A stretch of 46,797 nucleotides of DNA from Cytophagales bacterium (lineage in GTDB: Bacteria; Bacteroidota; Bacteroidia; Cytophagales; Spirosomataceae): the NCBI GenBank assembly GCA_004292855.1, contig RDXN01000074.1, forward strand, positions 1 to 46,797, read 5' to 3'. Shown here in pieces: positions 31,736 through 39,764 of the stretch. Below the pieces are notes generated by a model that made no database searches, had not been told where the DNA came from, and saw nothing but the letters and a program-made list of their open reading frames with translations. Every line of letters starts with the position of its first letter. The first letter of the stretch is position 1. Position numbers and translations under genes: made by a program.

Positions 31736-33355
31736 TCATTTTTTGGGGGCCGGGTTGCGGTCAGTCGGTGCCGGCGTTTTAGCTGGTGTTGTTTTGGCTG
31801 GTTTTGGCGGTGTTTTCAACCGGACCTGTTTCTCGGCTTCGCTCAACACCCGAACGGCCCCACCCGGCTCCACCAGCAGCGAATAATTGCCCAGGGGTGC
31901 GCTGCCCGGTGCGCCCGCTTTGCGCACCACATACCGGTAAATGGTCGGCTTTTGCGGATACGGAACCCCGGCGGGCCACACCACTTCCCGTTGTTTGGTC
32001 ACTTCCCGGTAAATCAGCGATTCACGCACCGACACCACACCCGTTGCCGTTTTGGGCGCGGCCCCCCGATACCGCGAATAGGTCTGGCCCGCGCCGGTCC
32101 GCGACCGCCCCGAACCCGCTTTCCCCGAACGCCGAACGGTGCTTCTGGAAGCCGTTGCCGGAGCCTTGACCTGCCCCAAAACTTGCTGAACCTCAAACAG
32201 TTCGACGGTGAGTGTGGTGGCTTCGGGAACGGGCGGCAACACCACGGCAATTCGCTTGAAAAACTCCAGCGTTCCCGTTACCAACTCGCTCCGGCAGGTT
32301 TGGTCTACATAGTCGGTGCGGGTTGATTGGATGGTGTACAAGAAAAAACTGCTCGTGTCGGGCAGGGCCACTTTGGCGGGCCAACTCCATTGCGTATCGC
32401 GGACGGTGTTCTCGGCCAGAAGCTGATTACCGGGCATTCGGAACAACCGAACCAGGAATCGTTCATCGTCGGAATAAACGGGGGCATTGCTCCGCCATTT
32501 CAGGACGGGGCGGGTATCCACGCCGATTTCGTACCGACCCGGCACGCTTGCGTCCAGCACAGGCGCAAAACAGGTGGGCAGGGCAGGAGCCATCGGCGGG
32601 GCGTGTTTCTCGAAAGTATAAACAAGCGTAAACTGCCCGCCAAGCACACCCAACCGCCGGATGAATGAAAAAAAGCGTCCGTCGGTCCGGTCAACGGTAT
32701 AGCCAAATTTAGAGTAATGCGCGTTTCCGGTCAGGCCAATCTGGAAGCGGGGATTTATCCGATACAGCAAACTACCCGTGCCGACCATCCCGAAACCAAC
32801 CCGTTGATTGTTGGGCGATATTCTGAAAACCAGCATATTACGCGCCGGATCGAACGCGCCAACAATTGGGGCGTTGTTGTAAAAAGCCCCAAATTTATAG
32901 CTTAGGTCCATTGTGAGCCGTCGACGAATCGGAATTGACACAACAGGACCAATCACGGCCTGAAAACTTTGCATCCCGGCTTTGGGCAATAGCGACGGAA
33001 CCAAATCGGGCGGTACGCGGGAATCCTGATACACCAACCGGACGTACTGATTCTCAACGCCCAGATTCTGAAAGCCGACCATCGCCCGGATACCCCAATG
33101 ATGCTTCATAAAGTACTCACCCGTGAGCGACAGTTGCGACCCCTGACCCAAATACAGGCTCTGATCGCTGCGCTTGCGCTGATACTGCAAACCGCCCCCG
33201 ACGCCCAAGCTCATCCGCCAGTTGCCGAGGTTGCTCAGTCGTTTGGGCAGCGATACCGGCGCGACGTTGTTACAGCACGTCAGCGGGTCTTGTGCTTGGG
33301 CGCAGAAGGGTAGGAGGATGAGGAAACAAGAAACAAAACGGTAAAATACAGCCAT
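31736..33355 (-). CDS. Outer-membrane beta-barrel protein with Pro/Lys-rich tail, tssEF-linked
   Basis: 539 residues from ATG 33355, two bases after the tssF stop; the longer upstream frame overlaps tssF. Signal peptide about 1-20 (LILLPFCAQAQ). Residues ~45-260 alternate aromatic and polar residues like an 8- to 12-strand outer-membrane barrel (SLGVGGGLQYQRKRSDQSLYLGQGSQLSLTGEYFMKHHWGI). A fibronectin/Ig-like segment follows (about 290-375), then a Ser/Arg-rich linker and a tail of KTPPKPAKTTPAKTP repeats. Co-transcription with tssE and tssF suggests it is an outer-membrane partner of the injector. I know no named family. Confidence 0.7.
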   Translation of the reverse strand: MAVFYRFVSCFLILLPFCAQAQDPLTCCNNVAPVSLPKRLSNLGNWRMSLGVGGGLQYQRKRSDQSLYLGQGSQLSLTGEYFMKHHWGIRAMVGFQNLGVENQYVRLVYQDSRVPPDLVPSLLPKAGMQSFQAVIGPVVSIPIRRRLTMDLSYKFGAFYNNAPIVGAFDPARNMLVFRISPNNQRVGFGMVGTGSLLYRINPRFQIGLTGNAHYSKFGYTVDRTDGRFFSFIRRLGVLGGQFTLVYTFEKHAPPMAPALPTCFAPVLDASVPGRYEIGVDTRPVLKWRSNAPVYSDDERFLVRLFRMPGNQLLAENTVRDTQWSWPAKVALPDTSSFFLYTIQSTRTDYVDQTCRSELVTGTLEFFKRIAVVLPPVPEATTLTVELFEVQQVLGQVKAPATASRSTVRRSGKAGSGRSRTGAGQTYSRYRGAAPKTATGVVSVRESLIYREVTKQREVVWPAGVPYPQKPTIYRYVVRKAGAPGSAPLGNYSLLVEPGGAVRVLSEAEKQVRLKTPPKPAKTTPAKTPAPTDRNPAPKK

Positions 33356-33357
33356 AA

Positions 33358-35247
33358 TCAGACGGTGGTATGTGGGCCAAACAATCGGTACTGAATCACC
33401 TGCCCCGACCGGTCGATGAGCTTTTGGCGCAACCCTTCGAGCGTAATTTCCCACTCGTCGGGGGTGAGGGGGTCGGTAGATGGCGGAGTTAGGAAAACAT
33501 CGACCGTTCGCATCAGCCCTTCTTTGGCAGATGTGCCAATGGACACCCCCTTCCGAATCGACACCGACTGGAGCAACGGACCCAGTTCGGCGTGTAAAAA
33601 CGAGATCACGTCTTCCTGCGTCACCAGCCGTTGCCGCGACAGCAGGGCGTAGCGATAGGTCGAAACCCGGTGCATAGCCGTTGGGCGGTTACGCCCACCC
33701 GTGGAGGTGGTGAGCAACAGCGCGCTGTCGGGTCGGATCAGGTCCGTGTTGAACACCTCCAGTCGACTCCCCGCCGGAATCTGATTGGCCAATTCGCAGT
33801 TGGTGGTCCAGAAATCGACCTGCATGGTGTCGCCCTCTTCAAATGGCTTAAACAAAATGTATTGTGTCAGCTCCACGGGCGGCACGGTGGCGTTGTGAAG
33901 TTTACGTTCCATCTGCTCAATTTGATCGAGTAACTGATTGATTTGCAGTTGAATCGTGTCGCGACCATACACCTGGAACGCAGCCGCTTCCTCGCGCAGC
34001 AGTTCGACAAGATGGTGAAGGGCTTCGCGGGCATCGCGCAAATCGAACCGCTCCACGCCCCCCCGCCGAACGGCGTAGCTGCCCTCCTCGATGTGGTCGG
34101 CGCGGTGGAACGGAAACGGCGTATAAACCCGCTCTTTGCTGTCCTGCACGGTCCTGACGGTGAGCAGCGTCTCGAACGGCTCCGTGCGGAGGGGCAACAG
34201 ATGATATAAGGCCCGCGTGCGGTAGGTCATGCGGTTTTGCTTGCGGTTCATCACCGGAAACGCATTCACCGAAACCGACAGCGTTTCCAGCACATCGTCG
34301 GTAAACTGAGCGGGCAGTTCAACGCTCAACCACAGCAACTTGGCACTTTCCAACGCTCCTAACGAATACGCATCGAACAAATCGGCAAACACAGGCGGGT
34401 AGGCCGTGCGGGCCGCCCACAAATCGTCTACGCCGGTTTGCACCACATGGATAAACCGATTGCGGTAGGTTTGGCGGATGGCCTCTTCCAGTTGGTACGA
34501 AATCTCGTGTTCGGCCAGCAGGCGCGTGGGGCCGTCGGGGTTGGGTCGGTAAGCCGGGTTGAACGAGGGACCAATAGCCGTCTCAATTGGGTGGCCGTTG
34601 AGCGACCATTGCCCCAGCGACAGCAACGGGTACAACGCCCGAAACGCTTCGTCGTCGGGCCATTCGACGTAAAAATTAACCCCGTCCAGCGTTTCTACAT
34701 CGCGCTGCACCTCCAGCCCGATAAACAGCGTTTGGGCGGGTAGCTTATGACCTTTTTTAGCGGTCAGAAACGACACCTTTCCGAGCGGCTCCTCAAATCG
34801 AAACAGTTGACTACCAGCCGCCAGCATCCGCACGTTTCCGTCGACCAGCCGGGTAGGTTCGAGGGCTGAGAAAAACACATCCTGCCGCCCGTCCAATGCA
34901 CCAAGCAGTTGGGTAGCGTAGCGTTTCTGCACAAAAAAACTGTGGTCGGGGGTCAGTTCCAGCGTTGGCTCCACCGGGTGCGCCCGGATAACCATGTGCG
35001 CCGGTTGGGCCACCGTAAGCAGGTCGGGCGTAAGCAGAGCGGCCAGTTTTTCGAGCACGCGCACCTCCGAGCCAATAAAATCGTGGCTGATCCGATGCAC
35101 CTCGTTCGCGACCGTGTCGAGCAGCATCCGCACAAAGGTATCCAGGTGGTTCAGGTCCGACACGCCCCACATCTGCATGAGGTGACGGGTCAACCGTTGC
35201 CGGATGGCCTCTTTCGTAAACTGATTTCGGTGATCGCTTAAGGGCAT
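33358..35247 (-). CDS. tssF: T6SS baseplate component TssF
   Basis: 629 residues. The opening DLNHLDTFVRMLLDTVANEVHRISHDFIGSEVRVLEKLAALLTPDLLTVAQPAHMVIRAHP is typical of TssF N-termini. Middle sections have the expected beta-rich wedge repeats, and the C-terminus has VISFLHAELGPLLQSVSIRKGVSIG as in phage gp6-like wedge proteins. It forms the baseplate wedge with TssG and TssE. It starts in the stop codon of tssE (TAATG) and is coupled to the outer-membrane barrel gene two bases after its stop. Confidence 0.85.
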   Translation of the reverse strand: MPLSDHRNQFTKEAIRQRLTRHLMQMWGVSDLNHLDTFVRMLLDTVANEVHRISHDFIGSEVRVLEKLAALLTPDLLTVAQPAHMVIRAHPVEPTLELTPDHSFFVQKRYATQLLGALDGRQDVFFSALEPTRLVDGNVRMLAAGSQLFRFEEPLGKVSFLTAKKGHKLPAQTLFIGLEVQRDVETLDGVNFYVEWPDDEAFRALYPLLSLGQWSLNGHPIETAIGPSFNPAYRPNPDGPTRLLAEHEISYQLEEAIRQTYRNRFIHVVQTGVDDLWAARTAYPPVFADLFDAYSLGALESAKLLWLSVELPAQFTDDVLETLSVSVNAFPVMNRKQNRMTYRTRALYHLLPLRTEPFETLLTVRTVQDSKERVYTPFPFHRADHIEEGSYAVRRGGVERFDLRDAREALHHLVELLREEAAAFQVYGRDTIQLQINQLLDQIEQMERKLHNATVPPVELTQYILFKPFEEGDTMQVDFWTTNCELANQIPAGSRLEVFNTDLIRPDSALLLTTSTGGRNRPTAMHRVSTYRYALLSRQRLVTQEDVISFLHAELGPLLQSVSIRKGVSIGTSAKEGLMRTVDVFLTPPSTDPLTPDEWEITLEGLRQKLIDRSGQVIQYRLFGPHTTV

Positions 35248-35681
35248 TATTTAGCTAATTGCCCAACATGAAGCTGGGTTGAAAACTGGAATGGTTCTTC
35301 GGTTTGGGTGAGCAGGGCCGTAATGGTTACGGTGGCCCGTTGGCGGTATTCGTCGGGTTGGCGGATAAAGCTGTTCCGGTCAACGAGGGCCGAGTTTACA
35401 CCCACCCGGACGCTTTTCAGGCGGGGTTCGTGTTGCCGGATGGCTTCTTCGAGCGATAAACTCAACTCGTCGGCCCAATCGCCGGTGCTGAGCGTGCGCT
35501 CAAACTCAACTTCCCAGATCCGGCACCCAAACGAGCGGTCGCTGCGGAGTTCGCCGTAACGCGTGTGAATGAGCAGATAAAGCTGCTGGGCGATGGACAC
35601 CCCCACGCTGCACGTGGGCATTTCCTGCCGGGTCATGAGCGGCCCCAACCGAATGGGTAATTGATAGAAGAGGTGGTTCAT
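35247..35681 (-). CDS. tssE: T6SS baseplate wedge protein TssE (gp25-like)
   Basis: 144 residues from ATG 35681; the upstream frame comes from a short TCCA repeat. gp25-like lysozyme-fold features: SIAQQLYLLIHTRYGELRSDRSFGCRIWEVEFE, and the C-terminal beta strands RLKSVRVGVNSALVDRNSFIRQPDEYRQRATVTITALL. TssE nucleates sheath polymerisation on the baseplate. It is first in tssE-tssF-barrel, with a TAATG overlap to tssF, and faces vgrG across a 128-base divergent gap. Confidence 0.85.
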   Translation of the reverse strand: MNHLFYQLPIRLGPLMTRQEMPTCSVGVSIAQQLYLLIHTRYGELRSDRSFGCRIWEVEFERTLSTGDWADELSLSLEEAIRQHEPRLKSVRVGVNSALVDRNSFIRQPDEYRQRATVTITALLTQTEEPFQFSTQLHVGQLAK

Positions 35682-35716
35682 ATATCTAGTATCCAACGTC
35701 CAGTGTCCAATATCCA
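35681..35716. repeat. Short imperfect TCCA-type tandem repeat upstream of tssE
   Basis: Between the tssE start and 35716 the plus strand repeats TATCTAG, TATCCAACG, TCCAGTG, TCCAATA, TCCAGC, about 7-9 bases each. Translated on the minus strand it gives MLDIGHWTLDTRY, a phrase I associate with dispersed repeats. It makes the in-frame extension upstream of tssE look artificial. Confidence 0.5.
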
Positions 35717-35809
35717 GCACTGCGAACTTTTACCGACCAAATAAACGAATTGCAAAAACGACCACCATCTTTCTCCTAGATTCGGTCATTAATCTTTCGG
35801 ATTCCGTTT

Positions 35810-37537
35810 ATGCCCATCTTTTCTATCACCACAAAAACGACCATTCTGGTCGAAGGCACCCGAATCGACAGCTTTGATTCTATCACCATCCGCCAGTCGA
35901 TTCACGACGCGCATGAGTTTCGCGTAACGTTTGAACACGATGCGTTCGAAGCCCTCAAAACGCTGTTTCCGAGTGTGTTAACCCAGTTTGTCCGTAAAAC
36001 CATCGACATCACCGTGCAGGGCGACCCCTCGGCCCCGGCCCTGGAGTTTAAGGGCGTAATTACCCGTGTAGACCTCAACCAGCGCGACGATGCCTATTGG
36101 GGGCGGCTCACGATTGTGGGCCACGGCAACGCCGAGAGCCTGCGGCACGTGCCGGGAACAGCCACCTTTATGGACAAACCGGTGGTCGCTATTGTGAACG
36201 AATCGTTGTCCACGTATACGTTCCCTAAGAAGGTACTGCCCCCCGCCGGGCCGGCCATGATTCCGTTTTGTGTGCGCTACCGCGAATCGACCTGGGATTT
36301 TCTGAAACGCATGGCTTATGATTTCGGAGCCTGGTTTTTTTACGATGGCACCACCCTGCACTTCACCACGCAACCGGGCGCACAACCCGCCCTGACGCTT
36401 ACGTTTGGGGCCAATCTGGTCAAGTTTCAGTCGGGGTCGCGGGCTAAACCTACCTTTTTCAAGCACTACGATTACCTGCCGTTGCTCGACATGCGGCTCG
36501 AATCGGAAAGCACCGCCGACCTCGCACCCTATCTGAAACCCGTCAGCAGCGGCAACGCCAACCCGCACCCGGCGCAGTCGATGGCCGACATGATGCCCTA
36601 CAAAGACAACCGCAAGGCCGCGTTGGGGTCGGAGGAGTCATTTATGGAAGGCAAATCGCTGGTAACGAACGTGTTTCCCGGAAAAACCATCGTCATAAAA
36701 GACTCGGCCCTGGGCACGGGAGGCAGTTCGGCCCCGCAAATCGTGACCGATGTGACCCACTTTATCGACGGCGTGGGCCGGTATCATAACCGGTTCCAGG
36801 CCATCCCCGCCGACGTGGTCGCCATGCCTGTGCGGAACCTGAAACGCCCGATGGCCGAAACCCAGATCGGAACCGTGATCGACAACAAAGACCCCAACGG
36901 TATGGGGCGCGTGCGGGTGCAAATGCTCTGGATGACGGCCCCCGAAAAAACGCCGTTTATCCGTATGACTATGCCCTCGTTTGGTTTAAATAATATGATG
37001 GCCCGCAACCGGGGTTTTGTGTTTGTACCGGCCATCAACGATCAGGTTATGGTGGGCTTTGAATACAACGACCCCGAACGACCGTTTGTGATTGGGGCCA
37101 TTCCGCACGGGATGAATGCCGCCATCGACATCGTTGATCCCGAGAAAGAAAAGCACATCAGCGTGGGCAGCGGCAGCACGCTGACGTTCATTGAGGAAAT
37201 CGCCAAAAAAGAAATTCTGCTCCAGGTGGACCCCATGAACTTCGTGAAAATCTCGGTTCCGATGGGTATTGGCACGATCACGGTGCAGTCGTCGCTCGAC
37301 ATTATGGTGAAAGCCACCGCCCACGTCACGGTCGATGCCCCCCTGATCGACATCAAAGGTCAGATTATCAACATCAAAGGCACGATGGTCAATATCGAAG
37401 GCATCACCACGTCGATCAAAGGCACGGCCATGCTCACCGCCGAGGGAGCCATCACGACCGTGAAAGGCACCGGCATGCTCATGGCCGAGAGTTCGGGCCT
37501 GACGACTGTTAAGGGGGGGCTGGTGATGATTAACTAA
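35810..37537 (+). CDS. tssI: T6SS spike protein VgrG (TssI)
   Basis: 575 residues. The N-terminal gp27-like part (about 5-370) begins DSITIRQSIHDAHEFRVTFEHDAFE and includes the RESTWDFLKRMAYDFGAWFFY segment; an OB-fold module follows (GTVIDNKDPNGMGRVRVQMLW), with the FEYNDPERPFVIGAIPHGMNAAID loop. The C-terminal beta-helix spike is built from repeats like MVNIEGITTSIKGTAMLTAEGAITTVKGTGMLMAESS. VgrG trimers sit on the Hcp tube and carry the PAAR tip. No extra C-terminal toxin domain is present, so this is a structural spike. Confidence 0.93.
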   Translation: MPIFSITTKTTILVEGTRIDSFDSITIRQSIHDAHEFRVTFEHDAFEALKTLFPSVLTQFVRKTIDITVQGDPSAPALEFKGVITRVDLNQRDDAYWGRLTIVGHGNAESLRHVPGTATFMDKPVVAIVNESLSTYTFPKKVLPPAGPAMIPFCVRYRESTWDFLKRMAYDFGAWFFYDGTTLHFTTQPGAQPALTLTFGANLVKFQSGSRAKPTFFKHYDYLPLLDMRLESESTADLAPYLKPVSSGNANPHPAQSMADMMPYKDNRKAALGSEESFMEGKSLVTNVFPGKTIVIKDSALGTGGSSAPQIVTDVTHFIDGVGRYHNRFQAIPADVVAMPVRNLKRPMAETQIGTVIDNKDPNGMGRVRVQMLWMTAPEKTPFIRMTMPSFGLNNMMARNRGFVFVPAINDQVMVGFEYNDPERPFVIGAIPHGMNAAIDIVDPEKEKHISVGSGSTLTFIEEIAKKEILLQVDPMNFVKISVPMGIGTITVQSSLDIMVKATAHVTVDAPLIDIKGQIINIKGTMVNIEGITTSIKGTAMLTAEGAITTVKGTGMLMAESSGLTTVKGGLVMIN

Positions 37538-37547
37538 TCGTGAATTC

Positions 37548-37655
37548 CCCCCAATGAATTGGGGGCTACCAGTCGGCCATCCCTACGGGATTTCGGTGTT
37601 TACATAAAAATCCCGTAGGGATGGCCGACTGGTAGCCCCCGGTTTTAACCGGGGG
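37548..37655. repeat. Large palindrome between vgrG and the TPR gene
   Basis: Perfect 33-base arms at 37561-37593 and 37608-37640, loop of 14. Small hairpins flank it on both sides (CCCCCAAT / ATTGGGGG at the left, CCCCCGG / CCGGGGG at the right). The layout of nested hairpins is REP- or MITE-like. It starts 10 bases after the vgrG stop and ends 8 bases before the TPR gene, and it may also act as a terminator. Confidence 0.85.
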
Positions 37656-37663
37656 ATTTATAT

Positions 37664-38965
37664 ATGGACAATCCCTTAGACTCCCGATTTAAAACCCTTT
37701 CCGACGGCTGGCAAACCTTCGCACAATTGCCCGACCAGAACGCCGGAGCGACGCCCCGGCTGTGTCGTTGGCTGCTCAAGTCGGCGGAGTTCTGGCTCGT
37801 CGATACGTTGCTATCCTACGAAAACAGCCCCGACGCCCGCATTGGCGGGGTATTTATCACCTTGCGTTCGCCCTGCCGGTCGATGAAGGAATACTGGCTC
37901 TTTCTGGCTAATGAATTTACGAGCTGGGCAGGAGCTTACGTCAGCAACGAAGCCCGCACCAACCTGAACCTGCATTGGGACTCGCCCTATGTGGCTCACG
38001 AACAAGACGCGCCCCGTCGTTTCCTGGAGATGCTCAACCAGTTTGCCCGCCTGATTGCCCCGCATCAGAACGGCCCGTTGGTTCTGTGCCTGTTCCCAAC
38101 AGTCGGCACTGAACCCGACGTATTTAGCCGGTTTTTGTTTCAGTTTCTGAGTCAGTCAATGCCCACTTCGTTGCGGTTGCTCGTGCGCGACGAACACGAA
38201 AAACCTGCGCTCGACTCGCTTGCCAAATCGCTGGGCCGGAACATGCACAGTCAGTTTTTGGACATGCAGGTGCCGGAGTATGTCAGTAAAATAACGTCGG
38301 GTGGCGATCCAAACGAGCCTGCCAACCGAATTCGCGAGTATCAGAAAGCGTTGGCATTGGCGTTGGCTCCCGACCGAACGCGGCCCGACCAAAAAGACAT
38401 TCCCGAAGCCGAGCGCATTGCCGTTGACGCGCTCAAACTTTGCGACGAACAAAAATGGCATTCGTTGGCGGCTTCGATCCACATTGCGCTAGCCTATGCC
38501 TTTTTTGAGGAAAACCGAAACAAGGAAGCCCTCGTCCGTTACCAACAGGCTCTGGACATCACCGAACCCGCCTACAAAAAGGGCGATACCTACGCGGGCT
38601 ACACGAGTGCTATTGCGTGGCTGGGCCTGGCCAGTATGGACGAACGCGAAGGTAGTCGGGCCAAACAGGAGGCCCATTACCAGCAGGTAACGGAGCGGGC
38701 AGTGGCCGTGCAGGAGCCGATCATGGCCGTGCAAACGCTCTACATGCTGGCTCAACTCTATCGAAAGTGGAGCAAACACATCCAGGAGAATGAGCAGTAT
38801 GAGCGCATCTTTACCCTCGCCGATGGCCTTACGCCCACGCAGCGTGTGTATGTGAAACTGCCCGAAATTGGAGCCGCCTACTACAAACAACAGTCTACCT
38901 ACAACCAACGCCAAACGGCTCTGGCCAGATTGAAGGGCTTATTGGGGGAAAGTTGGGTGCCGTAG
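37664..38965 (+). CDS. TPR-containing protein downstream of VgrG, possible adaptor
   Basis: 433 residues with no signal peptide. The N-terminal ~210 residues are a globular domain of no recognised family (ARLCRWLLKSAEFWLVDTLLSYE, FLFQFLSQSMPTSLRLLVRDEHEKP). The C-terminal half holds TPR-like helices: AERIAVDALKLCDEQKWHSLAASIHIALAYAFFEENRNKEALVRYQQAL and later pairs up to about residue 400. In other T6SSs the gene after vgrG often encodes an adaptor or chaperone loading an effector on the spike; TPR repeats would suit that. This is inference. A palindrome lies between the two genes, so co-transcription is not assured. Confidence 0.65.
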   Translation: MDNPLDSRFKTLSDGWQTFAQLPDQNAGATPRLCRWLLKSAEFWLVDTLLSYENSPDARIGGVFITLRSPCRSMKEYWLFLANEFTSWAGAYVSNEARTNLNLHWDSPYVAHEQDAPRRFLEMLNQFARLIAPHQNGPLVLCLFPTVGTEPDVFSRFLFQFLSQSMPTSLRLLVRDEHEKPALDSLAKSLGRNMHSQFLDMQVPEYVSKITSGGDPNEPANRIREYQKALALALAPDRTRPDQKDIPEAERIAVDALKLCDEQKWHSLAASIHIALAYAFFEENRNKEALVRYQQALDITEPAYKKGDTYAGYTSAIAWLGLASMDEREGSRAKQEAHYQQVTERAVAVQEPIMAVQTLYMLAQLYRKWSKHIQENEQYERIFTLADGLTPTQRVYVKLPEIGAAYYKQQSTYNQRQTALARLKGLLGESWVP

Positions 38966-39294
38966 GACCATATTGTCTAAAATTGTATAGCATTTGTCAA
39001 ATTCTGCACAGTCGAACCGTGCATTCAAGCCTACTTTTGCTCCGTATTCAGATGGTAAGTGCATCACGCATAGGCTCAAGTACTCACCTGTATTCACGCG
39101 TACAAAATCTTGAATATGCATCTACGGTGTGCTCTTAAAAACAGCAAAAAGGAGTAGTGCAACATAAGTGGTAGAGAATGCAACCTGAGTGGTAGCGGAA
39201 CGATTCTGAAATGGAGTACTTGCGGTCGCTATTTTCAATTGCTAACCCATCTATAAATTGAACCAATGCTCACATCCTCAAATTTTTTAACTTC
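38966..39294. other. Intergenic region, 329 bases, AT-rich, with a direct repeat
   Basis: No convincing gene was found. It contains the 21-base-period repeat described separately (39158-39195). The part before it is AT-rich, with no clear ends of a mobile element. A 60-codon minus-strand frame (38939-39121) overlaps the TPR gene's end and has no supporting feature. Confidence 0.6.
39158..39195. promoter_or_regulatory. Direct repeat with 21-base period upstream of the LytTR gene
   Basis: TGCAACATAAGTGGTAG at 39158-39174 and TGCAACCTGAGTGGTAG at 39179-39195; 15 of 17 positions match, centres 21 bases apart. LytTR proteins bind pairs of direct repeats about two helical turns apart, so this may be an autoregulatory site. 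IS21-type elements also have multiple similar repeats at their ends, so a degenerate insertion-sequence end is an alternative. Confidence 0.45.
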
Positions 39295-39681
39295 ATGGAT
39301 TTGCTTAGTCACAACGTACAGCCCGCTTATGAAACTCGTAAACAACCCGCCCTTATTCGTGTAAACGACCCGCTCATCGGCTGGCAGTCGCGCCCTATCC
39401 ACGATCTGATTATGATCCGGGGCGACAATGGGTACAGTTGGCTTTACTGGAAAGATGGGAGCCGCCACATTGCCGCTTACCCGGTGAAACATTACGAATC
39501 GAAACTTCCCGAAATCCAGTACATCCGGGTGCATCAGAACAGTATCGTCAATCGGGATTTTATCCAGAAAGTCCACCTCACCCACAAAGGCCCACAGATC
39601 AGCCTAAGTACGGGCGACAAACTACCGGTTTCGCGCCGACGGTGGGGGTTTGTTAAAGAGAACCTGGGGCATTTGTTTTAA
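39295..39681 (+). CDS. Stand-alone LytTR-family DNA-binding protein
   Basis: 128 residues, essentially one LytTR domain without a receiver domain. Family traits: IHDLIMIRGDNGYSWLYWKDGSRHIAAYPVKHYESKLPEIQYIRVHQNSIVNRDFIQKV, the conserved HxNxIVN segment, then LSTGDKLPVSRRRW. LytTR domains bind direct repeats through beta strands. Lying between the TPR gene and the tssK group, it is the only dedicated transcription factor within the T6SS block, so T6SS control is plausible. It terminates in a strong bidirectional hairpin. Confidence 0.85.
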   Translation: MDLLSHNVQPAYETRKQPALIRVNDPLIGWQSRPIHDLIMIRGDNGYSWLYWKDGSRHIAAYPVKHYESKLPEIQYIRVHQNSIVNRDFIQKVHLTHKGPQISLSTGDKLPVSRRRWGFVKENLGHLF

Positions 39682-39686
39682 ACTAT

Positions 39687-39756
39687 CAGACAAAAAAAGA
39701 CGCCCGGAGAAAGACCCTCTATAAACGGTCTTTCTCCGGGCGTCTTTTTTTGTCTG
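39687..39756. terminator. Bidirectional intrinsic terminator between LytTR and tssK
   Basis: Perfect 30-base inverted repeat: arms 39687-39716 and 39727-39756, 10-base loop. A run of A on the left and T on the right (CTTTTTTTG) flanks a GC-rich stem (GACGCCCGG / CCGGGCGTC), giving a terminator for both the LytTR gene (plus) and tssK (minus). Confidence 0.9.
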
Positions 39757-39764
39757 TCTAACGC

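Noticed and set aside
30780-31739. 319-codon minus-strand frame opposite tssG
   Set aside because: Would make the region collinear with tssO, but the plus strand encodes the TssG motif LGPVPIAEVERFLPG; the minus frame has no recognisable features.
38939-39121. 60-codon minus-strand frame after the TPR gene
   Set aside because: Overlaps the TPR gene end, has no promoter or domain.
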